From Sphingobacterium sp. (GTDB lineage: Bacteria; Bacteroidota; Bacteroidia; Sphingobacteriales; Sphingobacteriaceae), in contig JAITTY010000011.1 in NCBI GenBank assembly GCA_031286695.1, forward strand, positions 186,001-250,000: a DNA stretch of 64,000 bases, in the 5' to 3' direction. Positions 27,749-37,295 of the stretch are shown here, one piece after another. A program made the position numbers and the translations under genes. The notes beneath the pieces were generated by a model. That model searched no databases. It saw only the letters and a list, made by a program, of their open reading frames with translations, and had not been told where the DNA came from. Within the stretch, counting starts at the first letter, position 1. The number at the start of each line of letters is the position of its first letter.

Positions 27749-29116
27749 TTATTGAAATTTAGTATAAAGGATGTTTAATTTAATTTTCGGATCATTCTCA
27801 TTATCTTTTGCCAATATTAACCTATTTCCAGTTGAAAACAAACCCGATGTCGGTAAAGATAGATATAATGAAGTATTATTGTATGCTGTTGTTTTAATTT
27901 TTGTTAAATATTCAATCAGATTGAATGTATAAGTTCCATTAGAACCAAAATCATTGCCGCGCACTAACGTCGCTTGCTGTGTTGTTGTCGAATAAGGTGA
28001 AGTTAACAGACTAATCGGATTACCATTATTACTTGCAACCATCAAAACTAAACTTTGCGGCTGATCAAAAATGGTAGAAGCTCCATTAGGGACCTCAATG
28101 ACGAGCTCAGCCTTATTAACCGCAATTGATGGATTGTTCACCAATTCTAATAACGTTGGAAACTCAATTTTCGCTACAACACCAGTTGAGCCTTCTAAAA
28201 ACACATTTCCATCAGTTTGTTGGCTCGTAATTTGAGGGTTTTTTAAGGTTAGCGGTGCAAACTTGGTTGCCGAGCGATCCGTTTCAATTTGATTATACTG
28301 GTAAGCTTTGTTATCAATCGAAAAATACTGTTTACCAACAGATTTCGTTCCTTCATTATTCAGGAATGAATAGTGGACTTGTAGAAATACTGTGTCTTTA
28401 AAACCGATCAAGGCCGCATTGCTGTTGTCAGGAACAAGTGCCAATCCTTTGAAATATTCCTGGAAACTTGTGCTGCTCTGAATGCGGTTGTCATTATTTT
28501 TGATCATCGTAAACAGCTCATTGCTAATCGTGTTGTTGAATCTAAAAAATAAGGAATCTGCAGATTGTATACGTGGTTTAAAGGAAAGTTCTGCTAATGG
28601 GGTGTTTTCATAGGCAAACTTCTGTTTACTGAATATCGCTGCTGAAGTGACAAAAACAGGACGTTCGTCAGCGGGCTTAGTTAAATCAATCTGTGTTTGT
28701 GTGATTTCTTCCGTAACACGGTGTACCGATATCTTTTGTACTTTCGTTGTATCTCCGTAAAAGTATTTGTTGGGTGTCAATACCAAAGTCACAGAATCCA
28801 ATACAGCATCATCAGGAATAGAAGCATTACTTATGGTTCCAATACCCAAGCGCATATAAGCTGTAGATTTCATACTGCCCGTAACAGCATTGCTATTCTT
28901 TCCGACAAGCATTGTTCCAGTAGCGGAAGTCGGGATGTCGTCCAATTGATAAGTCGAAACTTTGGCTGAAACTGTATCAATTGGTACTAAACCGATTGTT
29001 TCATCTCTTGAACTATCCAATGAGAGCGAAATGTCTTTATTACAACCGACGAAAGCGGCCAATGTAAAAAGTGGAAGTAAAAGTTGAATACTACGTCTCT
29101 TAAAGTCTTTAATCAT
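27749..29116 (-). CDS. DUF4270 lipoprotein
   Basis: The 455-residue protein begins MIKDFKRRSIQLLLPL and has a lipobox ending in FVGC. The rest is beta-rich and matches DUF4270 (LDSVTLVLTP, FRFNNTISNELF). Function is unknown, but it is exported and lipid-anchored. A longer frame opens with TTG at 29137, but that codon lies in the -7 box, so the ATG at 29116 is the start. It is the first gene of a two-gene operon. Confidence 0.88.
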   Translation of the reverse strand: MIKDFKRRSIQLLLPLFTLAAFVGCNKDISLSLDSSRDETIGLVPIDTVSAKVSTYQLDDIPTSATGTMLVGKNSNAVTGSMKSTAYMRLGIGTISNASIPDDAVLDSVTLVLTPNKYFYGDTTKVQKISVHRVTEEITQTQIDLTKPADERPVFVTSAAIFSKQKFAYENTPLAELSFKPRIQSADSLFFRFNNTISNELFTMIKNNDNRIQSSTSFQEYFKGLALVPDNSNAALIGFKDTVFLQVHYSFLNNEGTKSVGKQYFSIDNKAYQYNQIETDRSATKFAPLTLKNPQITSQQTDGNVFLEGSTGVVAKIEFPTLLELVNNPSIAVNKAELVIEVPNGASTIFDQPQSLVLMVASNNGNPISLLTSPYSTTTQQATLVRGNDFGSNGTYTFNLIEYLTKIKTTAYNNTSLYLSLPTSGLFSTGNRLILAKDNENDPKIKLNILYTKFQ

Positions 29117-29134
29117 ATTAATTTTTGAATAGTG

Positions 29135-29142
29135 CAAAAGTA
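29135..29142 (-). promoter_or_regulatory. -7 box of the DUF4270-Kelch operon
   Basis: TACTTTTG on the minus strand, 18 nt before the ATG at 29116. No clear -33 TTG. Confidence 0.5.
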
Positions 29143-29235
29143 ATCAATGCGAACTGTTAATCAGTGTTATATTTTGTTAAATATGGTTAATTACCACAGC
29201 GATTGCAAATCTAGTAATTTAAATTTGTTTTAGTT

Positions 29236-30672
29236 ATGGGTAGAAGATTTAAATTACTGATCAGTTTGATCGTTTTAATAGGTGCAGGGATTACTGTGGT
29301 ACTGGGGATTTGGCTTTATGGAAGTTATACAAATCGTCGTGACCTATTTCTATCTACTGCCGAGCGATCGCTCTTCAATGCTGTTCAGGAAGCTTACCAA
29401 GCCCGTAATGGTGATCGTCAGTTAGATGGCCCTGAGGCGGACCGGAATCGCCTCCTGCAAGATGTAAAACGGGAGCTTTCAACCCTAATACCCCCTTCTG
29501 AACTCGATAAAGCATTACAGCGCGTAAGTGCTGAACGTCCCAAAAGCGAACGATTTGACCGCGAAAGTCACATCCGAAGAGAAAAGATGTTCCCCAAAGA
29601 CCGTGAAGGTCAAGGAGCGATTATTCCGCCTTTTTTGTTCCGAGATTTTGAAATGAACAGCGCCAATCTGGATTTGATCGAAAGAAAATTCAAGGAATCG
29701 CTGAACAACAAGAGCATATCGGTGCCATTTGAAATGGCTATTGTGAGGATTCCACACGATCAAATTAAAGATGTGCGTCGCAAGTACCGTGAAGCGAATC
29801 TCGCTTGGACGAGGCCCATGATGGTCAACCCACAAAAAAATGAATTTCTTGTGATCAAATTTCAGGAGGATTGGAAGTATTTATTGTATAGCTTGAGCTG
29901 GCAGCTACTCATCTCGCTGCTCTTGATAGGGCTGCTACTAGGTACATTTTTCTATCTGATGAAAACGATTCTCAATCAGAATAAGATGGCCGAACTCCGT
30001 AAGAACTTTGTCGATAACATGACGCATGAGCTTAAAACACCGGTATCTACGGTCATGGCAGCCATAGAAGCGATACAGTTGTATGGGGTACAGGACGACA
30101 AGGAAAAGATGAATCGCTATCTGAATATCTCCAAAAAGGAACTGGAGCATCTTTCCAATATGATTGAAAAAGTACTTCAAATGGATATTGATGCGACGAG
30201 AGGGATTGTTTTGCAACGTTCGGATTTTGATCTTGTTGCCATGGTGAAAGGAGCGATTGAAGTTGCTCAGTTGAATAAAGCAAAAAAGGTAGACTTTAAG
30301 CTAATTGCTGTTCCCCCTGAAATCAGGATCAATGGCGACGAAGCCCACCTAAAAAACGTGGTCAATAATTTACTGGAAAATGCGATAAAATACGCTGGAC
30401 AGGAAGTTTATATTGAGGTGGAAGTGAAGGAAATGAAGGAAAATGTCCATATTCGTATTACAGATAATGGCAAAGGGATTTCTCCAGAATACCATAATCA
30501 GATTTTTGATATGTTCTTTCGGGTGCCCTCTGGTAATCTGCATGATGTCAAGGGTTTTGGCCTGGGGCTTGCCTATGTCAAGCAGGTGGTAAAAAGGCAT
30601 GATGGTAAGATTACTGTGGACAGCGAGCTGGAAAAAGGAAGTACCTTTAGTATCCGCTTGCCTTATGAATAG
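29236..30672 (+). CDS. Two-component sensor histidine kinase
   Basis: The 478-residue protein has one N-terminal membrane helix (about 7-29), a roughly 180-residue periplasmic domain of unknown ligand, a second helix (about 212-236), the HisKA dimerisation domain with the phosphorylated histidine in NMTHELKTPVS, and a HATPase domain with NLLENAIKYA, DNGKGIS and GFGLGLAYVK. It pairs with the response regulator that starts 120 bp downstream. Confidence 0.94.
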   Translation: MGRRFKLLISLIVLIGAGITVVLGIWLYGSYTNRRDLFLSTAERSLFNAVQEAYQARNGDRQLDGPEADRNRLLQDVKRELSTLIPPSELDKALQRVSAERPKSERFDRESHIRREKMFPKDREGQGAIIPPFLFRDFEMNSANLDLIERKFKESLNNKSISVPFEMAIVRIPHDQIKDVRRKYREANLAWTRPMMVNPQKNEFLVIKFQEDWKYLLYSLSWQLLISLLLIGLLLGTFFYLMKTILNQNKMAELRKNFVDNMTHELKTPVSTVMAAIEAIQLYGVQDDKEKMNRYLNISKKELEHLSNMIEKVLQMDIDATRGIVLQRSDFDLVAMVKGAIEVAQLNKAKKVDFKLIAVPPEIRINGDEAHLKNVVNNLLENAIKYAGQEVYIEVEVKEMKENVHIRITDNGKGISPEYHNQIFDMFFRVPSGNLHDVKGFGLGLAYVKQVVKRHDGKITVDSELEKGSTFSIRLPYE

Positions 30673-30792
30673 ATTATTCTTGACTTTCAGCAATGGAAAT
30701 AATGTAGTTTATCGGACAGTGATTAGGATGGTCTAACCTAAAATTGTCTTTGCAGCAGGACCAAAATATATTTTTGATTGAATCACAGTACT

Positions 30793-31467
30793 ATGATTGA
30801 AATTTTATATGTAGAAGATGAGCCGAGTCTCGGAATGATCGTTGCCGATAGCCTAGAAGCAAATGGGTTCCATGTTACCCATTGTAGCAATGGGCACGAA
30901 GCCCTGGAAGCATTTACAGCGGCTCGGCCGGATATTTTGGTGGTAGATGTGATGATGCCCGTCATGGATGGCTTTACATTGGCGACAAAGATAAGGGAGT
31001 CAGATACGCAGGTACCCATTATCTTCTTGACGGCCAAAGTGCAGACCGAGGATGTTGTAAGAGGATTTCGTTTGGGCGGCGATGACTATGTCAAAAAGCC
31101 ATTTAAGATTGAAGAACTCGTTGTGCGGATAGAATCCTTATTAAAAAATAGTCCAAAGATGCTGTTCGGTCAAAAACTGATGATTGGAGACTATAGCCTG
31201 GATAGTTTGAAACATCAGTTGACCTATCAAGGTGAGGTGCTCAAGCTGTCTTTCCGCGAAAGTGAACTGCTACGGAAACTATACGAACAGAAAGATAAAG
31301 TCATTCCTCGAGAGGATATCATGCGGGCCTATTGGAGCCATGATAAGTATTTTACAGGGCGAAGCTTGGACGTGTTTATCAGCCGGATACGAAAATACCT
31401 CAGTCAGGATGATCGGATTAAGATTATCAATGTCAGAGGAGTAGGATATATGCTTACCGTCGATTGA
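30793..31467 (+). CDS. OmpR-family response regulator
   Basis: The 224-residue protein has a receiver domain with acidic pocket EDE near the N-terminus, phospho-acceptor aspartate in ILVVDVMMP, and conserved lysine in YVKKPF. It ends in an OmpR-type winged helix (SFRESELLRKL, TGRSLDVFISRIRKYL, VRGVGYML). A frame opens upstream with TTG, but the ATG at 30793 gives the usual start. It is the partner of the histidine kinase before it. Targets are unknown. Confidence 0.95.
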   Translation: MIEILYVEDEPSLGMIVADSLEANGFHVTHCSNGHEALEAFTAARPDILVVDVMMPVMDGFTLATKIRESDTQVPIIFLTAKVQTEDVVRGFRLGGDDYVKKPFKIEELVVRIESLLKNSPKMLFGQKLMIGDYSLDSLKHQLTYQGEVLKLSFRESELLRKLYEQKDKVIPREDIMRAYWSHDKYFTGRSLDVFISRIRKYLSQDDRIKIINVRGVGYMLTVD

Positions 31468-31506
31468 TTGAAGTGTTCCACGTGGATTGATATGAAGAGC
31501 ACTTGG

Positions 31507-34248
31507 CTAACGACGATTTTTCATGCCTGATTTTCCTCCGAACCCACGAATATGATAAGTGAAACTTAATATCGCGTAGCGCGTTATGGTATTGGATTGC
31601 GAAACACGTACCCAAAGATCGTTGACCTGCTGATTGATATTTTTATTGTCATTAAAAATATCAAATACTGTAAGATTGATCTCGGCATTCCTCCGCTTGA
31701 ACAATTTCTTGCCTATAGAGACATTCCATAATAAACTTGTTGTACTTGGTGAATTCAGTATGCTGCCATTGTATAGATAGTTGAACGTTGAATTGAGTGT
31801 CCAGGTTTTTAACAGGGTCAAAGCGATAGAATTACCGATGGTATGCTTATAGATCGAATAATTGGATTTCTCGGTCGCTGAGTTCTTGGAAAATGCTATA
31901 TTCCCATTGTAATCCAATCCAATGATAACGTCTTTACTGAATGCTGTATTGACACCGACGCGTTGACTCATCCCATATGTTTGCGCGTTGACCTTTTCGA
32001 GATTCAATAAGGTGTAATTCTGGTTGAAATACATATTGTTGTTCAGGTTGAAGTTAAGTTTCAACGGTTCGAAGCGATACCCAAGACTGTTCTGCCATTT
32101 CAGGTTGTAGACCCCATTGAAATTTTCGGGTCTGATATATTGTCCGCCTGGGCCCAATATTACGTCCTCTGTGATTGTAAATGCTGAATCTGTGGTGAAA
32201 ATGGTGTTGGAAATTTTATGTTGAATAAAATCCGCCGTAAAATCAGAAGTGAAGCTTCTGCCTGTGCCTTTATTGATCGACCTGAATTGCACAACAAGGT
32301 TATGGTCATATTCTTGCTTAAGATCCGGATTACCCGAGCTGATACGAAGCGGGTTTTGATTGTCTATAAAATCCTGCAATTGCTCGATTGAAGGTGTATT
32401 TGTCTTGGCATTATACCGAAACTCAATCCGCGTGTCCTTATTGAAATTATACTGGAAGTTTAAATTAGGCAGCAGACTGGTAAAGTGGCTTTTTGTTGTC
32501 AGTGTATTGGGAAATAATTTGTCATTGACTTGTGCTGCAGTCTGATAATCTAAGCCGATTTGAAATCTTACACTGTCTTTTTTGTTAAATAGGTAGGAGA
32601 CACCGCCGCTATGGTAAACAAAATCATTGCGGAATTCATTGGAAAGACGATTTTTTAATTCCCCCAGTTGACCTGTTTCGGCCAGGAATTCATAGGTCTT
32701 CCGGTCCGAATAACGTGCAGTATTTCGAAATGTATAATTCCCCTGCAACCGGGAATATTTACCTAACATTTCTGTATAGGCCACCTTGGAACGAAAGCCA
32801 TTATTGTCACCAACGGAATAATTCCTATTGTTTACGGTGTCGACCCGATTGAATAGGCCATCTTTATAATAAGAGTTTAGCGCAAAATTTTCCGCGTGGC
32901 TCTTATTGCTGCTAAAGGAACCATTGATATTAAAACTGATCGTGCGGCCAGGTTTATTGAGCCTCCGCATGTAAGTAAGGTCTCCACCCCAGTTGAAGTT
33001 TTCTCCAAAGCTCTTATTCCTTCGGTCAGAACTATTCAGCATCTCGGTAAGATTTAATAAGGTATTGCCCATGGAACTTGTAATCCTATCGTTACTCTGA
33101 TAAGAAAAATTAGGCTGAAAGTCCAGCTTCTGAATGGAATCTATCTTCCAGTTTGCGCGGGCTGACAGCGCATGACTGTTGCTGTAGGCACTGTTTAGTT
33201 GCTCCTGATTGTTGATTTGGTTGGCTCGATTGCCTGCTGTATATTCTGTTTTGTTTTGGCTGAGGATATTATTGTCCGTATAGTTGTAGGTATAATTTGC
33301 ATTGAAGTCCATCCGGTCATCAAAAAAACGATCCAAATAGTTGAATCCCGCATTGAAACGTTTTGTCACTCCTTGTCCAGTACGGCCTCTTGTGTTTCCG
33401 CGGGTCGCAAAACCATTTGGCTGATTGACATTGTTGGTATTTATGTCAATTGAATATTGCCGTTTGGGATTCATTTTGGTTACCTGTGTATTGACTGCAT
33501 ATTTTCCGTCGAGACCTGCCCCCCCGGAGAGCTTGCCAAAATAGGATTTTCTTTTATCGGGCTTGGTGACAATATTGATTACTTTCATGCGTTTGCCATC
33601 ATCAAACCCGCTAAATTTGGCCTGCTCGGTTTTGTCATCGATAATCTGGATTTTGGCAATAACATCGGCAGGAAGGTTTTTTAAGGCGACCTTGGGGTCA
33701 GTACTAAAAAACTCACGACCGTCAATAATAATCTTATTAACAGGCTCACCCTGAGCTTTGACGTTGCCATCTTCATCAATTTCAACTCCTGGGATCTGTT
33801 TGACCAATTCGTCCGCATCTGCAAAATCCTGTGTAACATACTTCTTGGTGTCAAATTCAAGCGTATCTCCCTTAACCTGTATGCTACTTGAGGAAATATT
33901 AATTTCATCCAATACAATTTCTGCACTATTGAGTTTAAACGTTAGGTCGATTGTTTGACCGCTGAGTTTTACCCGCCGGAGATCCATGGTATAGCCCATC
34001 GGTTGTGCGGTGACCAGATAATCACCGTTGGAAAGCGCTCCGCTGCTGAATCTACCCAAAACGTCTGTAGGTACCAGAGATTTACTGGAATCTTTTACCG
34101 CTATAATGGTGACACTAGCACCCCTAATGGGCTGTGAAGTTGCCTGATCAAGCAATTTGCCTGTAATATACTGTTGGGCTAGTGCACTTGTTCCTAATAA
34201 CGATAAGGTCATAAATAGGAGCAATGTGAACCATAGATTGATCTTCAT
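31507..34248 (-). CDS. Outer-membrane beta-barrel receptor (TonB-dependent-receptor-like)
   Basis: The 913-residue protein has a signal peptide ending in ALAQQ, a carboxypeptidase-regulatory-like domain (about 25-110), a plug-like region (DADELVKQIPGVEID, IDGREFFSTDPKVALKNLPADVI) and a large outer-membrane barrel. It is of the barrel class often annotated as outer membrane beta-barrel family protein, whose members may not depend on TonB. It is divergent from a TetR regulator. Its substrate cannot be told. Confidence 0.88.
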   Translation of the reverse strand: MKINLWFTLLLFMTLSLLGTSALAQQYITGKLLDQATSQPIRGASVTIIAVKDSSKSLVPTDVLGRFSSGALSNGDYLVTAQPMGYTMDLRRVKLSGQTIDLTFKLNSAEIVLDEINISSSSIQVKGDTLEFDTKKYVTQDFADADELVKQIPGVEIDEDGNVKAQGEPVNKIIIDGREFFSTDPKVALKNLPADVIAKIQIIDDKTEQAKFSGFDDGKRMKVINIVTKPDKRKSYFGKLSGGAGLDGKYAVNTQVTKMNPKRQYSIDINTNNVNQPNGFATRGNTRGRTGQGVTKRFNAGFNYLDRFFDDRMDFNANYTYNYTDNNILSQNKTEYTAGNRANQINNQEQLNSAYSNSHALSARANWKIDSIQKLDFQPNFSYQSNDRITSSMGNTLLNLTEMLNSSDRRNKSFGENFNWGGDLTYMRRLNKPGRTISFNINGSFSSNKSHAENFALNSYYKDGLFNRVDTVNNRNYSVGDNNGFRSKVAYTEMLGKYSRLQGNYTFRNTARYSDRKTYEFLAETGQLGELKNRLSNEFRNDFVYHSGGVSYLFNKKDSVRFQIGLDYQTAAQVNDKLFPNTLTTKSHFTSLLPNLNFQYNFNKDTRIEFRYNAKTNTPSIEQLQDFIDNQNPLRISSGNPDLKQEYDHNLVVQFRSINKGTGRSFTSDFTADFIQHKISNTIFTTDSAFTITEDVILGPGGQYIRPENFNGVYNLKWQNSLGYRFEPLKLNFNLNNNMYFNQNYTLLNLEKVNAQTYGMSQRVGVNTAFSKDVIIGLDYNGNIAFSKNSATEKSNYSIYKHTIGNSIALTLLKTWTLNSTFNYLYNGSILNSPSTTSLLWNVSIGKKLFKRRNAEINLTVFDIFNDNKNINQQVNDLWVRVSQSNTITRYAILSFTYHIRGFGGKSGMKNRR

Positions 34249-34305
34249 AGGTTGATCTGCAAATGTGTTTTAATGTACTGTTGACGGTTATATAATTTTA
34301 TTTCC

Positions 34306-34313
34306 CAAAAATA
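34306..34313 (-). promoter_or_regulatory. -7 box of the outer-membrane receptor gene
   Basis: TATTTTTG on the minus strand, 58 bp before the ATG at 34248. No clear -33. Confidence 0.4.
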
Positions 34314-34380
34314 TGGTACTATTTGTTACGAATTATTATCATTTTAGTTACAATAACCCCAAGTGAATGGAAAGATTAGA

Positions 34381-34388
34381 TATATTTG
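34381..34388 (+). promoter_or_regulatory. -7 box of the TetR gene
   Basis: TATATTTG, with the start codon 78 bp downstream. No clear -33. Confidence 0.4.
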
Positions 34389-34465
34389 CAGTAGAATTAA
34401 AAATCAACTGAACAAAACCGTATAGAGATGTGGTGGCATACGGATATAGATTAAAAGAATAGAAG

Positions 34466-35008
34466 ATGAAAGAAAGTGTTTTGAGTAGAAAAGAGCGTAT
34501 TATGAAAGAAGCATTGCTGCTTTTCTCAGATCAAGGCTATACAAATACCTCTACCAAAACGATTGCCCAAAATGCAGGGGTCTCTGAAGCATTAATCTTT
34601 AAACATTTTGGAAATAAAGATGCACTGCTGGTTTATTTGATTAAATCGGGGTATCGTAAAGTTCTTACGCATCACCGTGGAATGATGACCTATCGTGAGC
34701 CGAAGGAATTTCTACGTACAATGATCAATCTACCAGGCAAGCTGGTCAGCGCAGAACCTATATTCTGGAGATTACAGGAGCGTTTGTCCCATCATCCTTT
34801 TTCCAAACAGCAGCATGAACAATTTATGAAGCCGGTTCAACCCATCATTCATCGTGCTTTTAAAGAGCTGGGGTATGAGAGCCCTGAATTTGAAACGGAA
34901 TTTTTACTGCTGATAATCGATACCCTTTGGAAAAAAGAAGCCATTGGAGAGCTGGAGAATACCATCGAACTAACACTCTTCCTGGAGAAAAAGTATAATC
35001 TGATTTAG
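34466..35008 (+). CDS. TetR/AcrR-family transcriptional regulator
   Basis: The 180-residue protein has an N-terminal TetR helix-turn-helix (RIMKEALLLFSDQGYTNTST, IAQNAGVSEALIFKHFGNKD) and a helical ligand-sensing domain. It is divergent from the outer-membrane receptor at 31507-34248, which is its most likely target along with its own gene. The ligand is unknown. Confidence 0.9.
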   Translation: MKESVLSRKERIMKEALLLFSDQGYTNTSTKTIAQNAGVSEALIFKHFGNKDALLVYLIKSGYRKVLTHHRGMMTYREPKEFLRTMINLPGKLVSAEPIFWRLQERLSHHPFSKQQHEQFMKPVQPIIHRAFKELGYESPEFETEFLLLIIDTLWKKEAIGELENTIELTLFLEKKYNLI

Positions 35009-35173
35009 AGACCAGGCTTTAATTGTTCTATTTCCTGCAACCTGTTTCGGTCTTAATGTATCTTTGCTAATTAAAATAAATGTGGCCTGGTAGATACGTT
35101 CTAGGTCGCAAAATAGGCTGTTCATAGTGGATACCAACTTCGACTATAAGACGTTCTTTTTGCGAAGATTAAA

Positions 35174-35257
35174 CGGTGCTTAGTCGTATTTTCTTCGGTT
35201 GCAACCGAAGGAGCTCCGACCAAGCACCGAAGAAGCACCGAAGAAGCACCGACTAAG
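35174..35257. repeat. Structured intergenic repeat with 11-bp units
   Basis: Part of a 486-bp stretch (35009-35494) with no gene. CTTAGTCG (35179-35186) pairs with CGACTAAG (35250-35257). Inside lie the perfect palindrome CTTCGGTTGCAACCGAAG (35193-35210) and three 11-bp direct units starting GCACCGA at 35224, 35235 and 35246. A TATCTTTG -7-like box lies upstream at 35059-35066, so the region may be transcribed as a structured RNA. No coding frame is convincing. Confidence 0.5.
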
Positions 35258-35405
35258 GTATGAATGAAGTCCTAACTTGGCACCCCGGCTTACCTAACTT
35301 TATGTAAAACGATAGATCGCTAGGATGTCCAGCTTATTTTCTCAAATACACCAGTCTTCAGCATCTCTTGTAAGTCGCACTGAAATGCTGTTTTGTGCAT
35401 GTTTA

Positions 35406-35434
35406 TATGAAATTGTTGCAAAAACAATTTCATA
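35406..35434. promoter_or_regulatory. 12-bp perfect palindrome upstream of the GH3 gene
   Basis: TATGAAATTGTT and AACAATTTCATA flank a 5-nt centre, 60 bp before the start of the GH3 gene. There is no T run, so an operator is more likely than a terminator. Confidence 0.45.
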
Positions 35435-35494
35435 ATGTCCAAAATAATAACGTTCTTAGTATTTCTATTTTAAATACATTATACAAACTAATTT

Positions 35495-37201
35495 ATGTTC
35501 AAAAAACTCGGTCTGGGAATATTGGCATTAGTCGGCACAATTTCTTTTTTGAAAGCTCAGGACAAAAAAGATTTTGTGAAATACATCAACTCCCAGCATG
35601 AATGGGTCGATGCGGTATTCAATACCTTGACGCCAAAAGAAAAAGTCGCTCAGTTATTTTTGGTTAGAGCACATACAAATCTGGGCCAGAAGTATATTGA
35701 CTCAGTTGCTCAGGTGATACAAGACGAGCATCTGGGTGGTCTGGTTGTCTTTCAAGGTGGCCCGGTGCGTCATGTCGATATGTTCAACCGTTATCAATCC
35801 CTGTCCAAGGTGCCTCTGATGATGACTTTTGATGGAGAATGGGGATTAGGTATGCGTATGCCGGATTCTACCTTGTCGTTTCCTTATCAGATGACTTTAG
35901 GAGCAGTTCAAGATAATCAGTTGATCTATCGTATGGGACGTGAGGTAGCACTGGATTTTCAACGCATAGGCATGCATTTCAATTTTGCTCCCGATGTGGA
36001 TATCAATAATAATCCCAAAAACCCGGTCATTGGTATCCGTTCCTTTGGTGATAACAAATTTAATGTGACCCAAAAAGCGAAGGCTTATATGGATGGTATG
36101 GTGGATGGCGGTATATTGGCTTCCATCAAGCACTTCCCTGGACATGGTGATACGGATGTGGATTCACATTACGATCTGCCGCAGCTCCCTTTTGATAAAA
36201 AACGCCTAGATACCTTGGAAATGTATCCGTTTAAGGAGCTTATTAAAGCTGGAGCTCCCGCTGTTATGGTGGCGCACATGAATATCCCGAGTTTGGATGA
36301 TACGCCTAATATGCCATCGTCTATTTCTAAAAAAGTAGTTACTGACCTTTTGCGCAATGAGCTTGGCTTTAAAGGGCTGACAGTCACCGACGCAATGGAT
36401 ATGAAAGGTGTAAAGAAATTTTTTCCCAATGGAGAGGCCGATGTACAGGCGATTATTGCAGGGCATGATTTACTTGAAGTGTCCGAAAATAGCAAACGTG
36501 CAATCGATTTGATCTTAAAAGCCATTGAAGAGGGACGCATCGCACAGGCGGATATTGATGCGCGTGTTAAAAGAGTGCTTGCTGCCAAGTTGTGGCTGGG
36601 TTTAGACAAATACCAAGCGACTGCCCAACAGAATTTATACAACGATCTGCATCGTACCTCTGCAGTTCAGCTCATTGACGAATTGTCAAATGCAGCGATT
36701 ACCGCATTGAATTCGACAGATAAACTAAAATCATTCAAAAAGGATTTACCTACTGCTATTATTAATATAGGAATTACAGCCAACCAGACTTTCCAGAATG
36801 AATTGGCTAGTGCGCTGACGAATGAAACGCAATATTTTATCACCGATAGTATGAGTAAAGATGATATTAAGCGTATAACCAAAGAAATCAAGAAAAATAA
36901 GCAGTTTATTATCGCTGTTCATGATACGAGACTTCGCCCGCGTCCGACAATGACACTAAATAAAGATGTTCAAGGGCTTATGAAGAAGTTTGCTAAAAAA
37001 TCGATCCTGACCTTGTTTACCAACGCTTATGCAGTGGATGGTTTTGAAGCAACAAAAAAAGCGAAAACCATTTTGCTGGCCTATCAAAATGATGCATTCA
37101 TGCAGAAAGCAGCAGTAAAAACGATTTTGGGGCAAAATACGCCAAAAGGAAAACTTCCGGTTACGATCAACAAAAAATTTAAATACGGACAGGGGAAATA
37201 A
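35495..37201 (+). CDS. Glycoside hydrolase family 3 N-acetylglucosaminidase-like protein
   Basis: The 568-residue protein has a signal peptide (through FLKAQ) and a GH3 barrel. The NagZ-type motif KHFPGHGDTDVDSH is at 212-225, carrying the histidine of the acid/base dyad, and the nucleophile is D299 in TDAMDM. A C-terminal sandwich domain follows. Expected role: cleavage of beta-linked GlcNAc, probably in peptidoglycan turnover in the periplasm. Many Bacteroidota relatives carry an extra beta-lactamase-like domain at the C-terminus; this one ends before it, without visible remnant downstream. Confidence 0.88.
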   Translation: MFKKLGLGILALVGTISFLKAQDKKDFVKYINSQHEWVDAVFNTLTPKEKVAQLFLVRAHTNLGQKYIDSVAQVIQDEHLGGLVVFQGGPVRHVDMFNRYQSLSKVPLMMTFDGEWGLGMRMPDSTLSFPYQMTLGAVQDNQLIYRMGREVALDFQRIGMHFNFAPDVDINNNPKNPVIGIRSFGDNKFNVTQKAKAYMDGMVDGGILASIKHFPGHGDTDVDSHYDLPQLPFDKKRLDTLEMYPFKELIKAGAPAVMVAHMNIPSLDDTPNMPSSISKKVVTDLLRNELGFKGLTVTDAMDMKGVKKFFPNGEADVQAIIAGHDLLEVSENSKRAIDLILKAIEEGRIAQADIDARVKRVLAAKLWLGLDKYQATAQQNLYNDLHRTSAVQLIDELSNAAITALNSTDKLKSFKKDLPTAIINIGITANQTFQNELASALTNETQYFITDSMSKDDIKRITKEIKKNKQFIIAVHDTRLRPRPTMTLNKDVQGLMKKFAKKSILTLFTNAYAVDGFEATKKAKTILLAYQNDAFMQKAAVKTILGQNTPKGKLPVTINKKFKYGQGK

Positions 37202-37226
37202 CGTATTATAAAATCACACAAACAGG

Positions 37227-37287
37227 ATGCCTCTTTCGAAAATGGTCCCATTGCATTAGCAAAGCCATTTAGGAAGAGGTATTTTTT
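37227..37287 (+). terminator. Terminator after the GH3 gene
   Basis: ATGCCTCTT (37227-37235) pairs with AAGAGGTAT (37274-37282) with one G-T, plus inner AATGG/CCATT, followed by TTTTTT. Confidence 0.7.
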
Positions 37288-37295
37288 GTCAAATT

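Noticed and set aside
36169..36642. 157-codon minus-strand frame opposite GH3
   Set aside because: The GH3 sequence with its active-site motifs is clearly the coding strand.
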